Assembly: GCA_963669155.1 (NCBI GenBank)
Contig: OZ022583.1
Coordinates: forward strand, 10,053,370-10,117,369
DNA from: Arbacia lixula
Lineage: Eukaryota > Echinodermata > Echinoidea > Arbacioida > Arbaciidae
Direction: 5' to 3'
DNA length: 64,000 nt
A program made the position numbers and the translations under genes. This document shows, piece after piece, positions 13,701-27,040 of this stretch. The notes below the pieces were generated by a model, which was given only the letters and a program-made list of their open reading frames with translations, ran no database searches and was not told the origin of the DNA. Every line of letters begins with the position of its first letter. Positions within the stretch are counted from its first letter, which is position 1.

Positions 13701-14639
13701 ACATTGCGAGACAAACGATTATCACTAGCGATTTTATCCGAAATGAGTATATATTTAGCATTAATATACACTTCGGTTCGAACTCTGAAACATTTTGAAA
13801 ATATTCCGCCACTGGTGGTCAAGTTGCTGTTAATCCCCACCCCTTATTTCGCCAACTATAGACCAACCTTCCCTTAATCACCATCACCTTGAGAAGATGC
13901 TTGTATAGGCCACGTTGGACCAAGATCACCCATCCCTGTTAGAAGATTTCTGCAACTATGAACCTACAAGAGATCATAGAGATCTGGCAAGACCGCTGAT
14001 CCAGCGACAAACACTTTTATTTTCATGATTGATTTTCTCCTCATTATATCATTACCATCGCTATCATAATATTAAAACCATTTTCTATCTACAGTCACGC
14101 CGACTCGTTACAAATTCCAGTGGTTGTTCTTCGACATCGCCCTCAACGGCACAGTGGTCATTTGCGTCGCCTTCTGGAGTACCTACTACCATTACCCCGG
14201 GATCCAGGTGTTCTTCCCTAACATGGTTCGCAACATCAATCTCCACCTTCTACCCTCCATTTTCATGGTCATTGACCTCCTAATCACGTCCGCCATCGTT
14301 CGATTCGTCCACGTCATCTACCCGGCGATCGTCGGCTGTATGTACATCGTCTTCGCGCTGGTGTACTGGCGGGCAGGAGGGACGAACCCGTGGGGGCTGA
14401 ATTTCATCTACCCCATGCTCGACTTCAGTGGGGACGGGCGCGCAGCGGGCGTCTTCGTCGTCGTCATGGTGGCCGCAATGATAACCGTCCAGGCATTGAT
14501 GAAGGGGGTGTATCTATCGCGAGAGTGGGCGACGAGGAAAGTGAGCGAGTCGTACAGCTCAGCCGATGGGTCGGGTATGGAGCATCGCAGACTGACCGAC
14601 TCGTCGATGGAACTACCCAACAGAAGTCCAACACCATGA
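445..14639 (+). CDS. Rolling stone-like membrane protein A (Rost-A), 3 coding exons, 290 aa
   Basis: Coding exons are 445-534, 11979-12216 and 14095-14639, with phases 0 and 1, GT-AG introns and a TGA stop. Exon 1 (30 codons, ending NRPL before gtaagt) is identified by its position and R-P-x end, shared with the three paralogues downstream, and has an in-frame stop 66 bases upstream. Exon 2 starts with Cys and encodes two hydrophobic segments, including FIYLTTWMYILFN. Exon 3 encodes about four more, with YKFQWLFFD, then HLLPSIFMVIDLL, RFVHVIYPAIVG and YWRAGGTNPWG, the core signatures of the rolling stone family. Drosophila rolling stone is a multipass plasma-membrane protein needed for myoblast fusion; the role here is unknown. 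It differs from B-D by GGTN instead of GGTD. Intron 1 is 11.4 kb, far longer than in the paralogues, so the link from exon 1 to exon 2 is the least certain part. Confidence 0.8.
2040..2141. repeat. ~51-bp tandem duplication
   Basis: A segment containing AATAAACTAGCTCAAATT and ATTCATTATCAAA is present twice in direct orientation with few mismatches. It is non-coding. Confidence 0.8.
2913..3083. repeat. Compound CAC/CAT triplet microsatellite
   Basis: A long interrupted run of CAC, CAT and CCA triplets becomes nearly pure CAC/ACC towards 3030-3080. It opens poly-Pro, poly-His, poly-Gly and poly-Val frames that are not real proteins. Confidence 0.95.
3355..3442. repeat. (GA)n followed by (CA)n
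   Basis: A GA dinucleotide run passes directly into an AC run. Confidence 0.95.
4050..4345. repeat. CTC/CTT and CAT/CAG triplet-rich tract
   Basis: A strongly strand-biased pyrimidine-rich tract with CCT/CTC triplets is followed by interrupted TCA/CAG triplets. The acidic frame on the opposite strand is a by-product. Confidence 0.85.
5320..5545. repeat. Degenerate ~80-bp tandem repeat
   Basis: Three units begin with GGTGTCGA at about 5320, 5398 and 5479, and a shorter related start occurs at about 5534. Each contains an ACACT core followed by AATACGACGAC-like sequence. Confidence 0.75.
5989..6044. repeat. (AAC)n microsatellite
   Basis: About 18 AAC triplets. The apparent poly-Cys frame on the minus strand is an artefact of this repeat. 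Confidence 0.95.
6467..6576. repeat. Perfect 55-bp tandem duplication
   Basis: The segment beginning AAACTATGAGATGAG is repeated head-to-tail with a 55-bp period and no visible mismatch, implying a recent duplication. Confidence 0.9.
6811..6849. repeat. C8-A31 homopolymer tract
   Basis: Eight C are followed by about 31 A. It could be a retroposon tail or slippage; no retroposon body is recognisable next to it. Confidence 0.9.
8824..9321. mobile_element. Foldback element, TTAA target, family F1 (498 bp)
   Basis: The element is flanked by TTAA on both sides. Its ends, AGGGACAGTTCACCCTG and the inverted CAGGGTAAACTATCCCT, extend into long inverted arms containing TGACGTCAC near both inner ends. 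It has no ORF. TTAA duplication is typical of piggyBac-like and Kolobok-like transposons, so this is a non-autonomous relic. Related copies begin at 18472, 25244, 32454 and 33035. Confidence 0.85.
10560..10643. mobile_element. Short TTAA element, family F2 (84 bp)
   Basis: It is bounded by TTAA, with inverted ends related to CCTTTTTGCG and GGCACGCAAGGAG. The family consensus end is close to CCCTTTGTGTGCCAG, which resembles piggyBac-type termini. Related copies lie at about 15920, 29686, 57558, 58340 and 61490. Confidence 0.7.
10716..10762. repeat. (AT)n microsatellite
   Basis: About 23 AT dinucleotides. Confidence 0.95.
10857..10862 (-). terminator. Pol III T6 terminator of the tRNA-like gene
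   Basis: On the minus strand a run of six T follows the discriminator base of the tRNA-like sequence immediately. This is the usual RNA polymerase III termination signal. Confidence 0.65.
10863..10934 (-). tRNA. tRNA-like gene, anticodon UCA (opal/UGA-reading)
   Basis: On the minus strand a 72-nt sequence folds as a full cloverleaf. The 7-bp acceptor stem is perfect (GTCTCTG with CAGAGAC), the discriminator is A, the D arm lies in GTCTAGTGGTTAAGGC, the anticodon stem is CCGGC/GCTGG with one G-U pair, the loop is GTTCAAA, the variable loop has 4 nt and the T arm is CCGGG-TTCGATT-CCCGG. Both internal promoters look intact (A box TGGTCTAGTGG, B box GGTTCGATTCC), and a T6 terminator follows at once. 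With U33 in place the anticodon is UCA, which reads the UGA stop codon. The short variable arm and 72-nt length exclude an ordinary selenocysteine tRNA. The body resembles tRNA-Glu/Asp-type sequences, so it could be a suppressor, a decayed pseudogene or a tRNA-derived repeat. It lies antisense in Rost-A intron 1. Confidence 0.75.
11054..11104. repeat. Interrupted (AT)n microsatellite
   Basis: Two AT runs are separated by TTTCA, about 120 bases beyond the tRNA-like gene. Confidence 0.95.
12217..12600 (+). repeat. Reiterated fragments of Rost-A exon 2 end plus donor
   Basis: The last part of exon 2 and its donor region (TTCTTCAACACAG, TATTCTTCCAT, CCGGGCCAG, then GTAAGC and TAGTATACA) recurs downstream in intron 2. 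A second version lies at about 12292-12450 (TTCTTCAACACAGTTACCGG ending GATG-GTAAGC) and a third at about 12508-12600 (TTATATTCTTCCATTATCCG ending CCAG-TAAGC). The copies are diverged and gapped, and only the first copy is joined to an intact exon. The tails also match a dispersed repeat with TATAAAGACCAATCAACT. Confidence 0.8.
13530..13800 (+). mobile_element. Possible retroelement 3' end fragment
   Basis: The segment includes CACCTGACGAAGTGTTGC followed by CACGAAACGTCG. This resembles the CTGA-GAAG ... GAAACGT motif common near the ends of Penelope-like and some LINE elements. No reverse transcriptase domain is visible, so the assignment is inference only. Confidence 0.3.
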
Positions 14640-15919
14640 CGAGCGATGAACTTAGATTACATATCTTACAATTATTATGACGTGATATAACATTAGGTTC
14701 TATTCCTGTATACATGAAGGCATGACGTACATCAATGTTGTCATGTAGGTGCTGACAACGGGATATACATTCATTCCTCCTTTCCTTTCATATTATACCA
14801 TGAAAACAGCAGTTGGAGCACAACACGTGGCCTATTTCTATGTTGTACCTTCGATATGAAAAGTCAACGGAACATGTCAGATAGTATACACAGTGTGCGC
14901 TATTGGCAGATGTCTGAAGAATATCCACACATCCTTCCTGATTAACTAGTCATGAAAGTGTCGACTAAAACATATTCATATCTTATTACAATATCATAAT
15001 AAGCTTATAAAGTCATTGAAAGGAATGACATTGCATAAATAAGACGAATATTTATAAAGAGGTTATCAAAGAAAATATAAAATATGTACAGAACTTGTGT
15101 GATAACAATTTCGACGGCACTGAAAATAGGGCACATCATTTTTAAAATGTGGTGACGACGTCATTTCCTTCACTTCGGGCTCGGCTTTAAAAAAAAATGG
15201 AATTAAAGTATTATTCATTTTGTTATAACTCTAGCCAGACGCGTTGTTTATTTGACTGTTTGAACATTTGTTTCCAAAGATATTTGGGAATTCAGAGCAA
15301 TATAATTACCAAGACTCCGGAATGTAAGCAATTGAAGTCGTTAATGACACAGTAAGTACATACCTTAAGTAATACTCAACCGTTTGTGTTTATGAAGAGG
15401 CTATTCAATTTATTGTATCTTTGGTGTTTATCAAGTTCGGTGTTTGTGTGGAACAGGTGTGCAGTGTATTATGTTTGTTGTTGTGTGGCTTATATTATCG
15501 TACTACCACAGCATAAATCCCATTAAATTGATGGATGTGAACGTACAGAAATGTATTTTATTAGCATTTGGCATTTTGTTGAATTTACCAGAATATCTTT
15601 TAATATGTTTAGGGAAGTTGAGTTTCACCAACATTGTCTATAAACCATGTCCTATGTGCAATATTGATAGGGAGTATTTGGGGGTGTTCATTGTATAGTA
15701 AATAGTAACCCATGCTAGTTGAGCGATGTTTGATTAATTGATTGATTGATTGATTGATTGGTTCGATTGGGCGAAATTCGGTTGGTTTGATTCGATATTA
15801 GAAACAATTAAGGGCATTCAACATAAACAATTTGGGCACCAGAAAGACCATAGACGATAGACTTTGTTAAACGTTAGCGCGCTTCTGGTTCTCAACGGGC
15901 TCATCTTATTTATCTTTCA

Positions 15920-16003
15920 CCCTTTGTGTGCCACATATAGATCAATTCACAAATAATACACACAAATCCTATAGAGCAAAATTGTGGCTAGCATACAAAG
16001 GGT
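15920..16003. mobile_element. Short element, family F2
   Basis: The left end CCCTTTGTGTGCCA and the right end CATACAAAGGGTTAA are inverted repeats. TTAA is clear on the right side only. Confidence 0.6.
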
Positions 16004-16061
16004 TAACATCCATCTGGCTACCAATCAACGATTTTCTCACTTCTCACCACATTTCAATAGA

Positions 16062-16275
16062 GTACCGAAGTGGTGTCGTCATATTCGTTGTTATACAGGT
16101 TACTGGTTCTAAGCAATATCGCTCACGTGAGAGTTCCACTGGTCCGACATTGTCTAGTGGGCTAGTGTCGGGCAATCCCAAAGAGAGTCCTTGCTATAAT
16201 CACTGATGTTCGCTCTACTCATGTAGTTTAGAACCAGTTGTCTTGACAATTATGGTCATATGACGTCACACTTCG
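16062..16275. mobile_element. Palindromic dispersed element, family F3 (~210 bp)
   Basis: The inverted ends include AGTACCGAAGTGGTGTC. Internal landmarks are GGTCCGACATTGTC and TAGTTTAGAACCAGTTGTC. A clear relative lies at about 48430-48612 and weaker ones near 24200 and 57280. Confidence 0.65.
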
Positions 16276-17007
16276 GTGCTCTATGGTAGCACATCAACTC
16301 CCAGCGCGCATGCTCAGAAGAAATGGTAAAAAACATATACCATATGCGCTTGAGAATTGAGGTGCCTGCAAATGGGAGTCGGGTTTCATGTACGTATCCA
16401 AATCTATCCAGACACAGAAAGAACATTTGTCTCGCTATTTTATCATTTCGCAAGCTAGTGGGGGAGATTTCCATATTTGAGTAAAATTACATTCCTGTTT
16501 GTCGTTATATTAAGACTTGAGGTTTGATGTTTTCACGAGTATTTCGGTGATTTTGTTATTGATGTATCATGGGTTTTTTCAACATTTGTCGTAACCATGG
16601 ATGTCTGACGGAATGTGGAGTTTTCTTCAACATTGGGAACTCGGGAGAATAATTTTATGTCATATATGAAGTACTCATCATCTTTATTTCGTCGAAATGT
16701 GAATATTTAATACGGCAAAATAAAATAGTTTATATTCAGCTGTTCATATCGAAGGCATTCATTTTTTTTCGTTGTAAAAAGCGAGTTTCGTGAGTTTGCT
16801 GCTGGTGGTCAAAAAAGACATTGTTTGAAAGGCAAGCGACAGTGATTTCGTACCCGAAGTTTCTCTTCAAGCTTGTGAAATAAGTATTATCGGACCTCGA
16901 ATCGACCATCTCACAAGGTGCATCGGTATAATGAAGTATAATTCACTCTCCTTTCGAAGAGGTCGAAATATTTTCGTGGGTTAAACTTTCGGAGAGTTTG
17001 AGCAAAG

Positions 17008-17252
17008 ATGGGTGGGAAGTCTTCGCGGCAGGAAGTGGAAGAAGACGAAGAGGGCCCGCCGCTGGAGCCCCTGCCACCGCCGACCAGGGAGAGGATGACG
17101 GGGGTGATGGTGAGGGGATGTCGGTGCCTGGAGCTTGGGCGGTTCCATCTCGAGCACGACCACCATCGTGATTTTACCAGGCCTATGGTGAGTAGTACCT
17201 TCACCACCCACCACCCGCTCTTGTATTTATAAGTGGGGTGTCCAGAGAGAGA

Positions 17253-17338
<86 letters not shown>

Positions 17339-19839
17339 GAGAGGGAGGGAGAGAGAGAGAGAGAGGGGGGCAGAGATAGAGACAGAAAGAATGAGGCTAG
17401 GGGAGAGAGATAGGGACAGAGGGAGAGACAGAGAGACAGAGACAGAAAGAGAGGGGGAGCAGAGAAAGAGACAGAGAGAAAGAGGCTGGGAGAGAGAGAT
17501 AGAGAGGGGAGAGGGGCATGCTAGATAGGATGGGAGAGGTGGGGGGGGGGGGGGGGGCAAAACAAGAAAGACAGAGAAGGGCGGTGAGCTCCCTCTGCGT
17601 AGTTATTGTTACGGGTTTCCACGATCAACGTTACGACGGGGCAAATTGAAAGAAAGAGGGGAAAATAAATTATTTAGGACAGATAAGACTCTGGTTTCTC
17701 CACCGACACCCTCTCCATATGGGGATAGAATAGCATGATATCATATTCATGAAGTGAGGGGGTAAGGCCTAGAAGTTTGGGGAGGAGGAGGAAGAGGAGG
17801 AGGAGGAGGAGGAGGAGGAGGAGGAGGAGGAGGAGGAGGAGGAGGAGGAGGAGGAGGAGAACCAATTTATGTTACCAAAATAAAGATAATAGCATGTATA
17901 AACCATCGAATATGTACGCAAGCATGTGTACATTGTAGTTTCAGATATACAAATTGGTAAGGAGTAGAGAAGAGGAAAGTCGAATCTACCTAAGAAAACA
18001 AACACATTTATACGTATTAGCTCTGTATACACCAGTGATTTTTTCCAGTTATCTTTATTCTGATTCCATATAATACAAATTAAATTCATACGATCAGTTT
18101 ATATGTATTGACAAAATTTAAACAAAACAACATGCACAAGTAATACACACAAATCCCATAGACTAGAACGGAATTTTGTCTGGTGTGTTACGGGTTATCA
18201 TCATTTCATGTCAACAGTGCACGAAATGCCCCATCTTCCTTTTCGTGTTGTTCCGGTTTGGCGTGGCGGGCTACGCGCTGGTCTTCCTCCTATATTACTT
18301 CATCCGGGAACTTACCGGCCCCGTCGGCGGGAAACTCTTCATCTACCTGGAGACGTGGACGTACGTGGGCATGACCCTGTATCTCGGTCTCTCTTTCACC
18401 AACGTCGCCATCGACCTGTGCCGGGAGTACAGGGGAGCGAGCGCCACCACTCAGCTGCCGGGTAAGTTTAAAGGGATAGTTTACCCTAAAGATACGTTAG
18501 TTTTAATAAAAACGTGAACGAAACATTCGTGAAGGTTTGATGAAAATCCGTTCAAGGATAAGAAAGTTATGATCTTTTAAAGTTTTGATTTTGTGACGTC
18601 ATATGCGGGGTGTTGTGTACATTTTTTTTTTTAAATGTCCATTTTCTCAAAAAAGATATGCATCCTTTTACATCTGCATTTCATACATCTTTAGAAACAC
18701 GTTCTTACACACAAACCTCTATAAACAAAATATTATTCCGTTGTCAAAATCAGTAAAAAGAAACAATTTATAGAATCATACAGCACACACGCGACGTCAC
18801 AAAATTGAAATTTCAAAAGATCATAACCTTCTTATCCTCTGACGGATTTTCGTCAAACCTTCACGAATATGTTTCTTTTATGTTTTTTTTTATTTTATGC
18901 AAACCATCTTAACTTCAAAGTGATCTTTGCTTTTAAGATTGAACTCATTCCGAACTAAGCAAAATGGTTCTCCATACACTTTGTGCAAAGAATGAAAGAA
19001 ATCGCCGTTCTTGTTCATAAGCCATCTATACACAGAGATTGGCCAACTCAGTTTAGGTAACAGCATCGGCGCGTGTTGCTTTGTTGTGCAAGCAGATAAC
19101 TAACGAATATGCGTCATGTTGCTACCTTACTGAAGCTGGTTGGCCAAACTGTGTGTGTATAGAAGGCTCTGGTCATGTTGCTGTGCAAAATCATGAGCAG
19201 CAACATTCAGACAGAAAGCGGCAATAGCAGATAGCCTACTTGTGAATGTATCGTATAATGAACACTATACCATCACTAATTTTCTACCGCTTTCCCCCAG
19301 GTCAAACACCGCTGCGATACAAACTGCAGTGGATGTTTTTCAACATCTCCATCGTCTCGTCCTGCGTAAGCGCGATCACCTTCTGGGTGTGGGTGGGCAT
19401 CACCGAGGTCTACCCGACATCGCACATCTACGAGGTGGTCAATCTCCATGGCATTCTCGCCATCGTCGCGGTGGTCGAGGTCGGACTCGTCACCATCCCG
19501 CTCCGCTTCGAACATATCATCTACCCGCTCGTCTTCGGGTTGGTCTACCTGATCTTCTCCGTGATCTACTGGACGGCCGGCGGCACGGACGCTCACGGCC
19601 ATCGTTACATCTACGTTTATCTCGACTACAGTCGCAAGCCGCTCAGGGCAACGCTCGTCATCACCTTGGTGTTCATCGTCAGTCTCGTCCTCCACTCCCT
19701 GTTCATGCTGTTTTTCAAATTTAAAGTCAAACTTCTTGCGAGATGTTGTCCGGTGCTCGTAGGCGATGAGGAGGAGGACATCGAGATGATGGAAAGATTG
19801 GACCAAGACTCTGCAGACGGATATCAAGCGCTGAAGTAG
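17008..19839 (+). CDS. Rolling stone-like membrane protein B (Rost-B), 3 coding exons, 320 aa
   Basis: Coding exons are 17008-17187, 18218-18461 and 19301-19839 (phases 0 and 1; TAG stop). Residues 1-60 are soluble: MGGKSS fits the N-myristoylation consensus (Gly2, Ser6), followed by an acidic patch and a Pro-rich GPPLEPLPPPT, ending FTRPM. Likely membrane segments lie at about 65-89, 100-127, 152-176, 193-211, 213-234 and 258-280. Family signatures are FIYLETWTYVG, LHGILAIVAVVE, PLRFEHIIYPLVFG, YWTAGGTDAHGHRYIYVYLD. The cytosolic tail is acidic (GDEEEDIEMMERL). An in-frame TGA directly precedes the start codon. Rolling stone proteins are multipass membrane proteins; the substrate or partner here is unknown. 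It is closest to Rost-C, which shares the start, exon lengths and many residues, indicating recent tandem duplication. Confidence 0.9.
17243..17515. repeat. GA/GACA-rich microsatellite
   Basis: A long purine tract of GA, GACA and GGGA units begins about 55 bases after the Rost-B exon 1 donor. Confidence 0.95.
17541..17557. repeat. Poly-G tract
   Basis: A run of 17 G. Confidence 0.95.
17780..17861. repeat. (GGA)n microsatellite
   Basis: About 26 GGA/GAG triplets in Rost-B intron 1. The poly-Leu and poly-Ser frames on the other strand are artefacts. Confidence 0.95.
18472..18932. mobile_element. Foldback element F1 inserted just after the Rost-B exon 2 donor
   Basis: The left end AGGGATAGTTTACCCT follows TTAA, whose first base is the seventh base of intron 2 (donor GT at 18462). 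The right end is degenerate but retains TTAA near 18933-18936. It contains the paired TGACGTCA and CGACGTCAC blocks of the family. Confidence 0.75.
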
Positions 19840-19847
19840 CACGACTA

Positions 19848-20015
19848 AAGGCCACTGCACACGACACGATCCGACCAGTCGTGTGGCTCTGCGACTGGCT
19901 GAATCGCAGGACCCGCGACCCAGTCATTGGACTGTGTGCAAGAAGGTGACAGCACATTTCCAGTTGAAGGCCCTTGCGACTGCATAATCGTGGCAAAGTC
20001 GGGTCGTCTGCGATA
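19848..20015. mobile_element. Dispersed element, family F4 (~165 bp)
   Basis: The sequence contains CACACGACACGATCCGACC and inverted-related GGGTCGTCTGCGATAGGCC. Relatives lie at about 26870-27040 and 39370-39512. The borders are approximate. Confidence 0.6.
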
Positions 20016-20253
20016 GGCCTGATATACAGGGATTCTCAATTCAAAGTCATTATGATACTATTAACAGCTATGTGTAAAAATATAAATTCATTTACATTGT
20101 GTGTATATGCAGAAAGAGGAAAATTCGATTATGTTAGAACACGAACTTAGGTCAGAATATGTTAGAATTAAGTCTGTAGTGTTGAAAAAATGTGTGATTC
20201 CATTGATACCGCTATTCCAACAGAAAGAGGGAGTTTCTTTTTACTTCAAGAAG

Positions 20254-20466
20254 AACAACATCAACAACAAAGACGATGAACCAATCTTACCTGTCCGTTT
20301 TCTATATCAGCTATTTTAAGGGATAATTCACCCTGAAATTATGTTTGTTTCAATAAAAGGAGACACATTAAAGAAAAGGATTAGCTGATATAGACAACGG
20401 ACAGGTAAGATGGGTGCATCGTCTTTTTTTGTTGATGTTGTTGTTGTTTCAGGGTGAACTATATTT
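20254..20466. repeat. Inverted repeat with an F1 remnant inside
   Basis: Arms of about 60 bp (AACATCAACAACAAAGACGA on the left, matched inverted by TTGTTGATGTTGTTG on the right) enclose a short left F1 end beginning TTAAGGGATAATTCACCCTG. Confidence 0.7.
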
Positions 20467-21286
20467 TTAAAAGCAAGCGTCAAGAGATCAATATTATATT
20501 AGACACATGTTTCGATAGGTTATCTCATGGGGGCATTTCAAATATGTAAAGTAATAAACAAACATACAAAATACAGTCCATGAAATGATTATATGATGTT
20601 GCAGGAACTAACAAATCAAATTCTGTTTCATTGAATAATTCAGACTGAAAAGTGAACATATAAAATCATCAAACATGAAGACCGAGTACACATCATGAAC
20701 ACATAACCATTGTTAGAATATATCGAAATGATGAAAGCACCGTGAAATGGAAAATAAACATCTCGTATTTCAGCTAGCCGAAATACGAGTACACAACACG
20801 TTTATTTGTTAGGTTTAACTGATATCAATTTATCTGGGCATTGATATTATGAAATTCCAGATGAAGCAATATCATGCAAACCTTACTAATAAAAATGTCA
20901 ATTGAGATAGGCAGATAGTTGACAAGTTTGATTAAATGACATTCAACAGCTGCATGACTTTTAGCAATTTGGTCCTTTTTCATTTAACGCTTTATACACT
21001 TCCCGTTTGCATGTGTTAATAAATGAATAATATGTATTGTTGGCCGAGTTGCTCTCGATGCTAATTTTAGTGTTGGACGAGATGTGTTGCGCTCTTTCTA
21101 ATTCATTAAGTTTATTGGTTCTAATTGCATTGGATTATAATTGAGAATACTACACAAATATAACACTATCTAAATTCAACTTTGAATGCCTTCAAACTGT
21201 TGTTAGCTCTTTCACATTTTTTGACGTGCTGATAGGGCCGGTTTAATCTGAAGTTTAATTTCATTCACACGTTTTCACTTTGTTAA

Positions 21287-21288
21287 CC

Positions 21289-21331
<43 letters not shown>
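21287..21331. repeat. Poly-C followed by (CA)n
   Basis: About 19 C are followed by about 12 CA dinucleotides. Confidence 0.95.
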
Positions 21332-21335
<4 letters not shown>

Positions 21336-22423
21336 GTACACACCTCCATTTTACTCCCAGTTACTTCTTTTTATCTTATTGATTTACTTATCACGGAGGT
21401 TTCGGAAGAAGGAAGAAGGAAGGTGTACCGTATAACCAATAGATCCATGGTATAACCCTTCCTATGTATACATTCTACCTGCAAAAATTACATCAGCACA
21501 GAATACCGCGGAATTTGTGTTTCAATCCGCCTCCTTCCTCCATCATGATGGTATACTCGACGTGATAATGGTAGTATCAATGTCCACTTTAAACATGGTT
21601 AAGTTTGCGAATGATATACAGACCACGATTCATACATGTTTCCCACATATTTCCGCTCCTATATTTGTGTAGCATAATGATAAAGCAGGCGTTAGCTTAA
21701 CGGTCACAGTGCTGTGAACTGTGTGGATTTGGAATTTTCAACAACAAAAAACACATCACAGCAGAGTGCGGCAAATGTTGTTATCTGGACGATTTCGTTG
21801 ATCGCGATTTATCAAAGAAATTATTCAAATTCGCAAAAGCTGTACGTGATCATCACCGTTGAATAATGAGAGGTACATTGCTTGTTAGCTGGTGGAATCA
21901 TCAAAGGCTGTGAGACATCTTACAATACGCATTTGTGCAGGTATTTTCTGCATCGTACACATATCGTCTTCTTATTCTACATTCAAGTGTTCTTTTTGTG
22001 TGCGCGTTGTTGGAGGACCCTTTTTCTTCGTGGTAAATTACGAGTGATCGCACAACATTGAGCTACCAATAGAGTTTTTACAATGCCTCTCGATCATTTT
22101 TTTTTAACAAGATTACTGTTAACTCACTCGAGTATAACACCGTTTTGAGAGTAAGAGGATAGAACTGCATAGAATGTTTGGAATTGACAACTCAGAGAAG
22201 TTCTAAAATTCAACAACAATAAAGCGAAAAATATGAAAAATTCAGGACGTTCTTTGTGCAGTATTGTGAGATGCATGTAGTTATGGTATACACCTATCTT
22301 CTTGTTACCAAGTTATTCAAAGCCAATTGATTTACTACACAAAACATGCACATTATGGTGATAAGAGAGTTATAATCTGGAAGAAGAAAACAACTTTGAT
22401 TTTTGTAACACATTGCGAGGACG

Positions 22424-25152
<2,729 letters not shown>

Positions 25153-25243
25153 ACATCTGTCACCGTCTTGAGGTTTACTTCCCTCACCCTGCGTCCCAGT
25201 CTAGGTTCTAGACGCATATTAATCAGCCTAAATTCGAGCTTAA

Positions 25244-25744
25244 AGGGATAGTTCACCCTCAAATTAAGTTGGGTTTGATAAAAGGAGAAGAAAAAAAGGA
25301 GAGAAACATATAAGTGAAGTTTTGGTTAAAATCCGTCGAAGGATAAGAAGGTTATAATGTTAAAGTTTTGATTTTGTGACGTCACGTACGAGATGCCCTC
25401 ACCTTTATTGTGTACAAAAAAAATCTCGAAAATGTGCATTTTCTCAAAGTGATATGCATCCTTTTACCTGTGCATTCGATACGTCATTATAAATACGTTT
25501 TTACACACATACCTTTATGAAAAATCATAATTCCGATGTCAAAAGCAGAAAAAGAGCAATTTATGGAATTACGTAATATAGGGGAGAGCACCTCATAGTG
25601 ACGTCACAAAATTGAAATTTCCAAAGATCATAACTTTCTTATCCTTTTACCGGTTTTTCAAACCTTCACTGATATGTATTTTTCATATTCATGCTTTTAT
25701 TGAAATCATATATTGAAATATTATCTTCAGGGTGCAATATCCCC
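25244..25744. mobile_element. Foldback element, family F1 (~500 bp)
   Basis: The left side is TTAA then AGGGATAGTTCACCCTC. The right end is CAGGGTGCAATATCCCC with a damaged target repeat (CTAA). Long inverted arms carry TGACGTCAC on both sides. It lies about 90 bases after the Rost-C stop codon and so may fall in its 3' UTR. Confidence 0.8.
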
Positions 25745-26402
25745 TAAAAACGTGCAATGAAACTGACCGCAACTAGACGAGCGATGGCGCAATTCCCGAT
25801 TATCCGCCAGCCCGGAGAAAAGTATCTGATAAATCATGTAAATTGCGTCAACAGAACCTACACTACCTGCATAATCCGATATGTGACGTAGGCATTAATA
25901 TAGAACCCAGTAAATTTCAACTACCACGACTACCTCAGATTAGCCCACACAATGTGTTGCTTTCTCTTTTAAAATCTATTCGTTGTAATACTCCTCGTTC
26001 AGTGATGCTTAATGAGGAGAAAAATATGAGAGTTTAATGTACTACCACACCGTCGGTACCGTCGTCTTCGCACCTATTTTGATCATCAAATTCACTGTCG
26101 TCGTTATACATAATTGCCAGTATTATAATATCCAACTAAATTTCCCCTTCACAATAACCGAGGCCCTTTCAATGTGGTGACATTAAACTGTGTTTCAGTA
26201 TCGAAACAATGCATACAATTCCAGTGTGATCATCATTGGCTTACTTTGCGAGAAATACATGTATGATGTGACGTAGGCATGGTAGACACTAGTACATTAC
26301 CACTACTTCACTAGACTTCAAAATATGCTTTTTCTACTTGATGTGAGCAATACACTGTAATTCCAATAAAAAAAATCAAACAAGCTAGTGTATTATTTAT
26401 CA

Positions 26403-26534
26403 GTGTGTGTGTGTGTGTGGGTGTATGTTAGTCTTATATACAAATATGTATAAACGTAATATCTACCATATGATACATACATGTACGTGTGCGTGTGGGT
26501 GTGTATGTTTAAAATGAATGTGCACGTGAGTGCG

Positions 26535-26579
<45 letters not shown>
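26403..26579. repeat. GT microsatellites
   Basis: Two (GT)n runs lie at 26403-26422 and 26539-26579, with GT-rich sequence between them. Confidence 0.95.
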
Positions 26580-26580
<1 letters not shown>

Positions 26581-26869
26581 TGAGCATGCGTGTGTGTTGG
26601 ATGGGGCATTGTACATTATGTCATAATCGAGTTCAAAATGAAATTGCATCAGGATATTTATGTGCAGGCTAAAGGGGGTGCACAGACTATTCATGTAAAT
26701 AACGTAGATAAAACGTCGTGAGTGACTATTCAATTCGATCTTTAACGAGCAACCGACATCGAGCTAAAAAAAATATCACAAATTTATCTTGCCGCCTTTC
26801 GCCGTGGCACGTAGGCCGACGGCTTCATATATTGGAGCATATTAACAGCTCTATAGCAGTCTTGATGCT

Positions 26870-27040
26870 ACCGCAGACGACACGATTTGACCACGATTCA
26901 GCAGTAGGAATTAAGGGCGTATGACTGAAAATATGACGTCACCTTCTTGTACGAATCCAATGACCGGGTCCTGCGATTGAACCAGTCGCAGAGTCGTCCG
27001 ACTGATCGGATCGTGTCGACTGTGGTGGCCTTTGCACAAT
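26870..27040. mobile_element. Dispersed element, family F4
   Basis: CTACCGCAGACGACACGAT at the left is inverted-related to GATCGGATCGTGTCGAC at the right. The internal CCGGGTCCTGCGATTGAACC matches the copy after Rost-B. Confidence 0.6.

Larger units (their letters stand above)
14640..17007. other. Rost-A to Rost-B intergenic region
   Basis: No gene is supported. It holds a (TTGA)n stretch at about 15729-15760, an F2-type short TTAA element near 15920-16003 and a ~210-bp palindromic element at 16062-16275. The poly(A) site of Rost-A is not obvious. A stop codon (TGA, 16999-17001) sits in frame just before the Rost-B start. Confidence 0.5.
19840..22423. other. Rost-B to Rost-C intergenic region
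   Basis: No gene is supported. It contains a ~160-bp dispersed element just after the Rost-B stop, a composite inverted repeat at 20254-20466 and a C/CA microsatellite. The rest is AT-rich with no recognisable feature. Confidence 0.5.

Noticed and set aside
19276-19860. Long acidic ORF antisense to Rost-B exon 3 (similar ones oppose Rost-C and Rost-D)
   Set aside because: It is the shadow of GC-rich codons of the sense exon; the residues mirror the sense codons and match no family I know.
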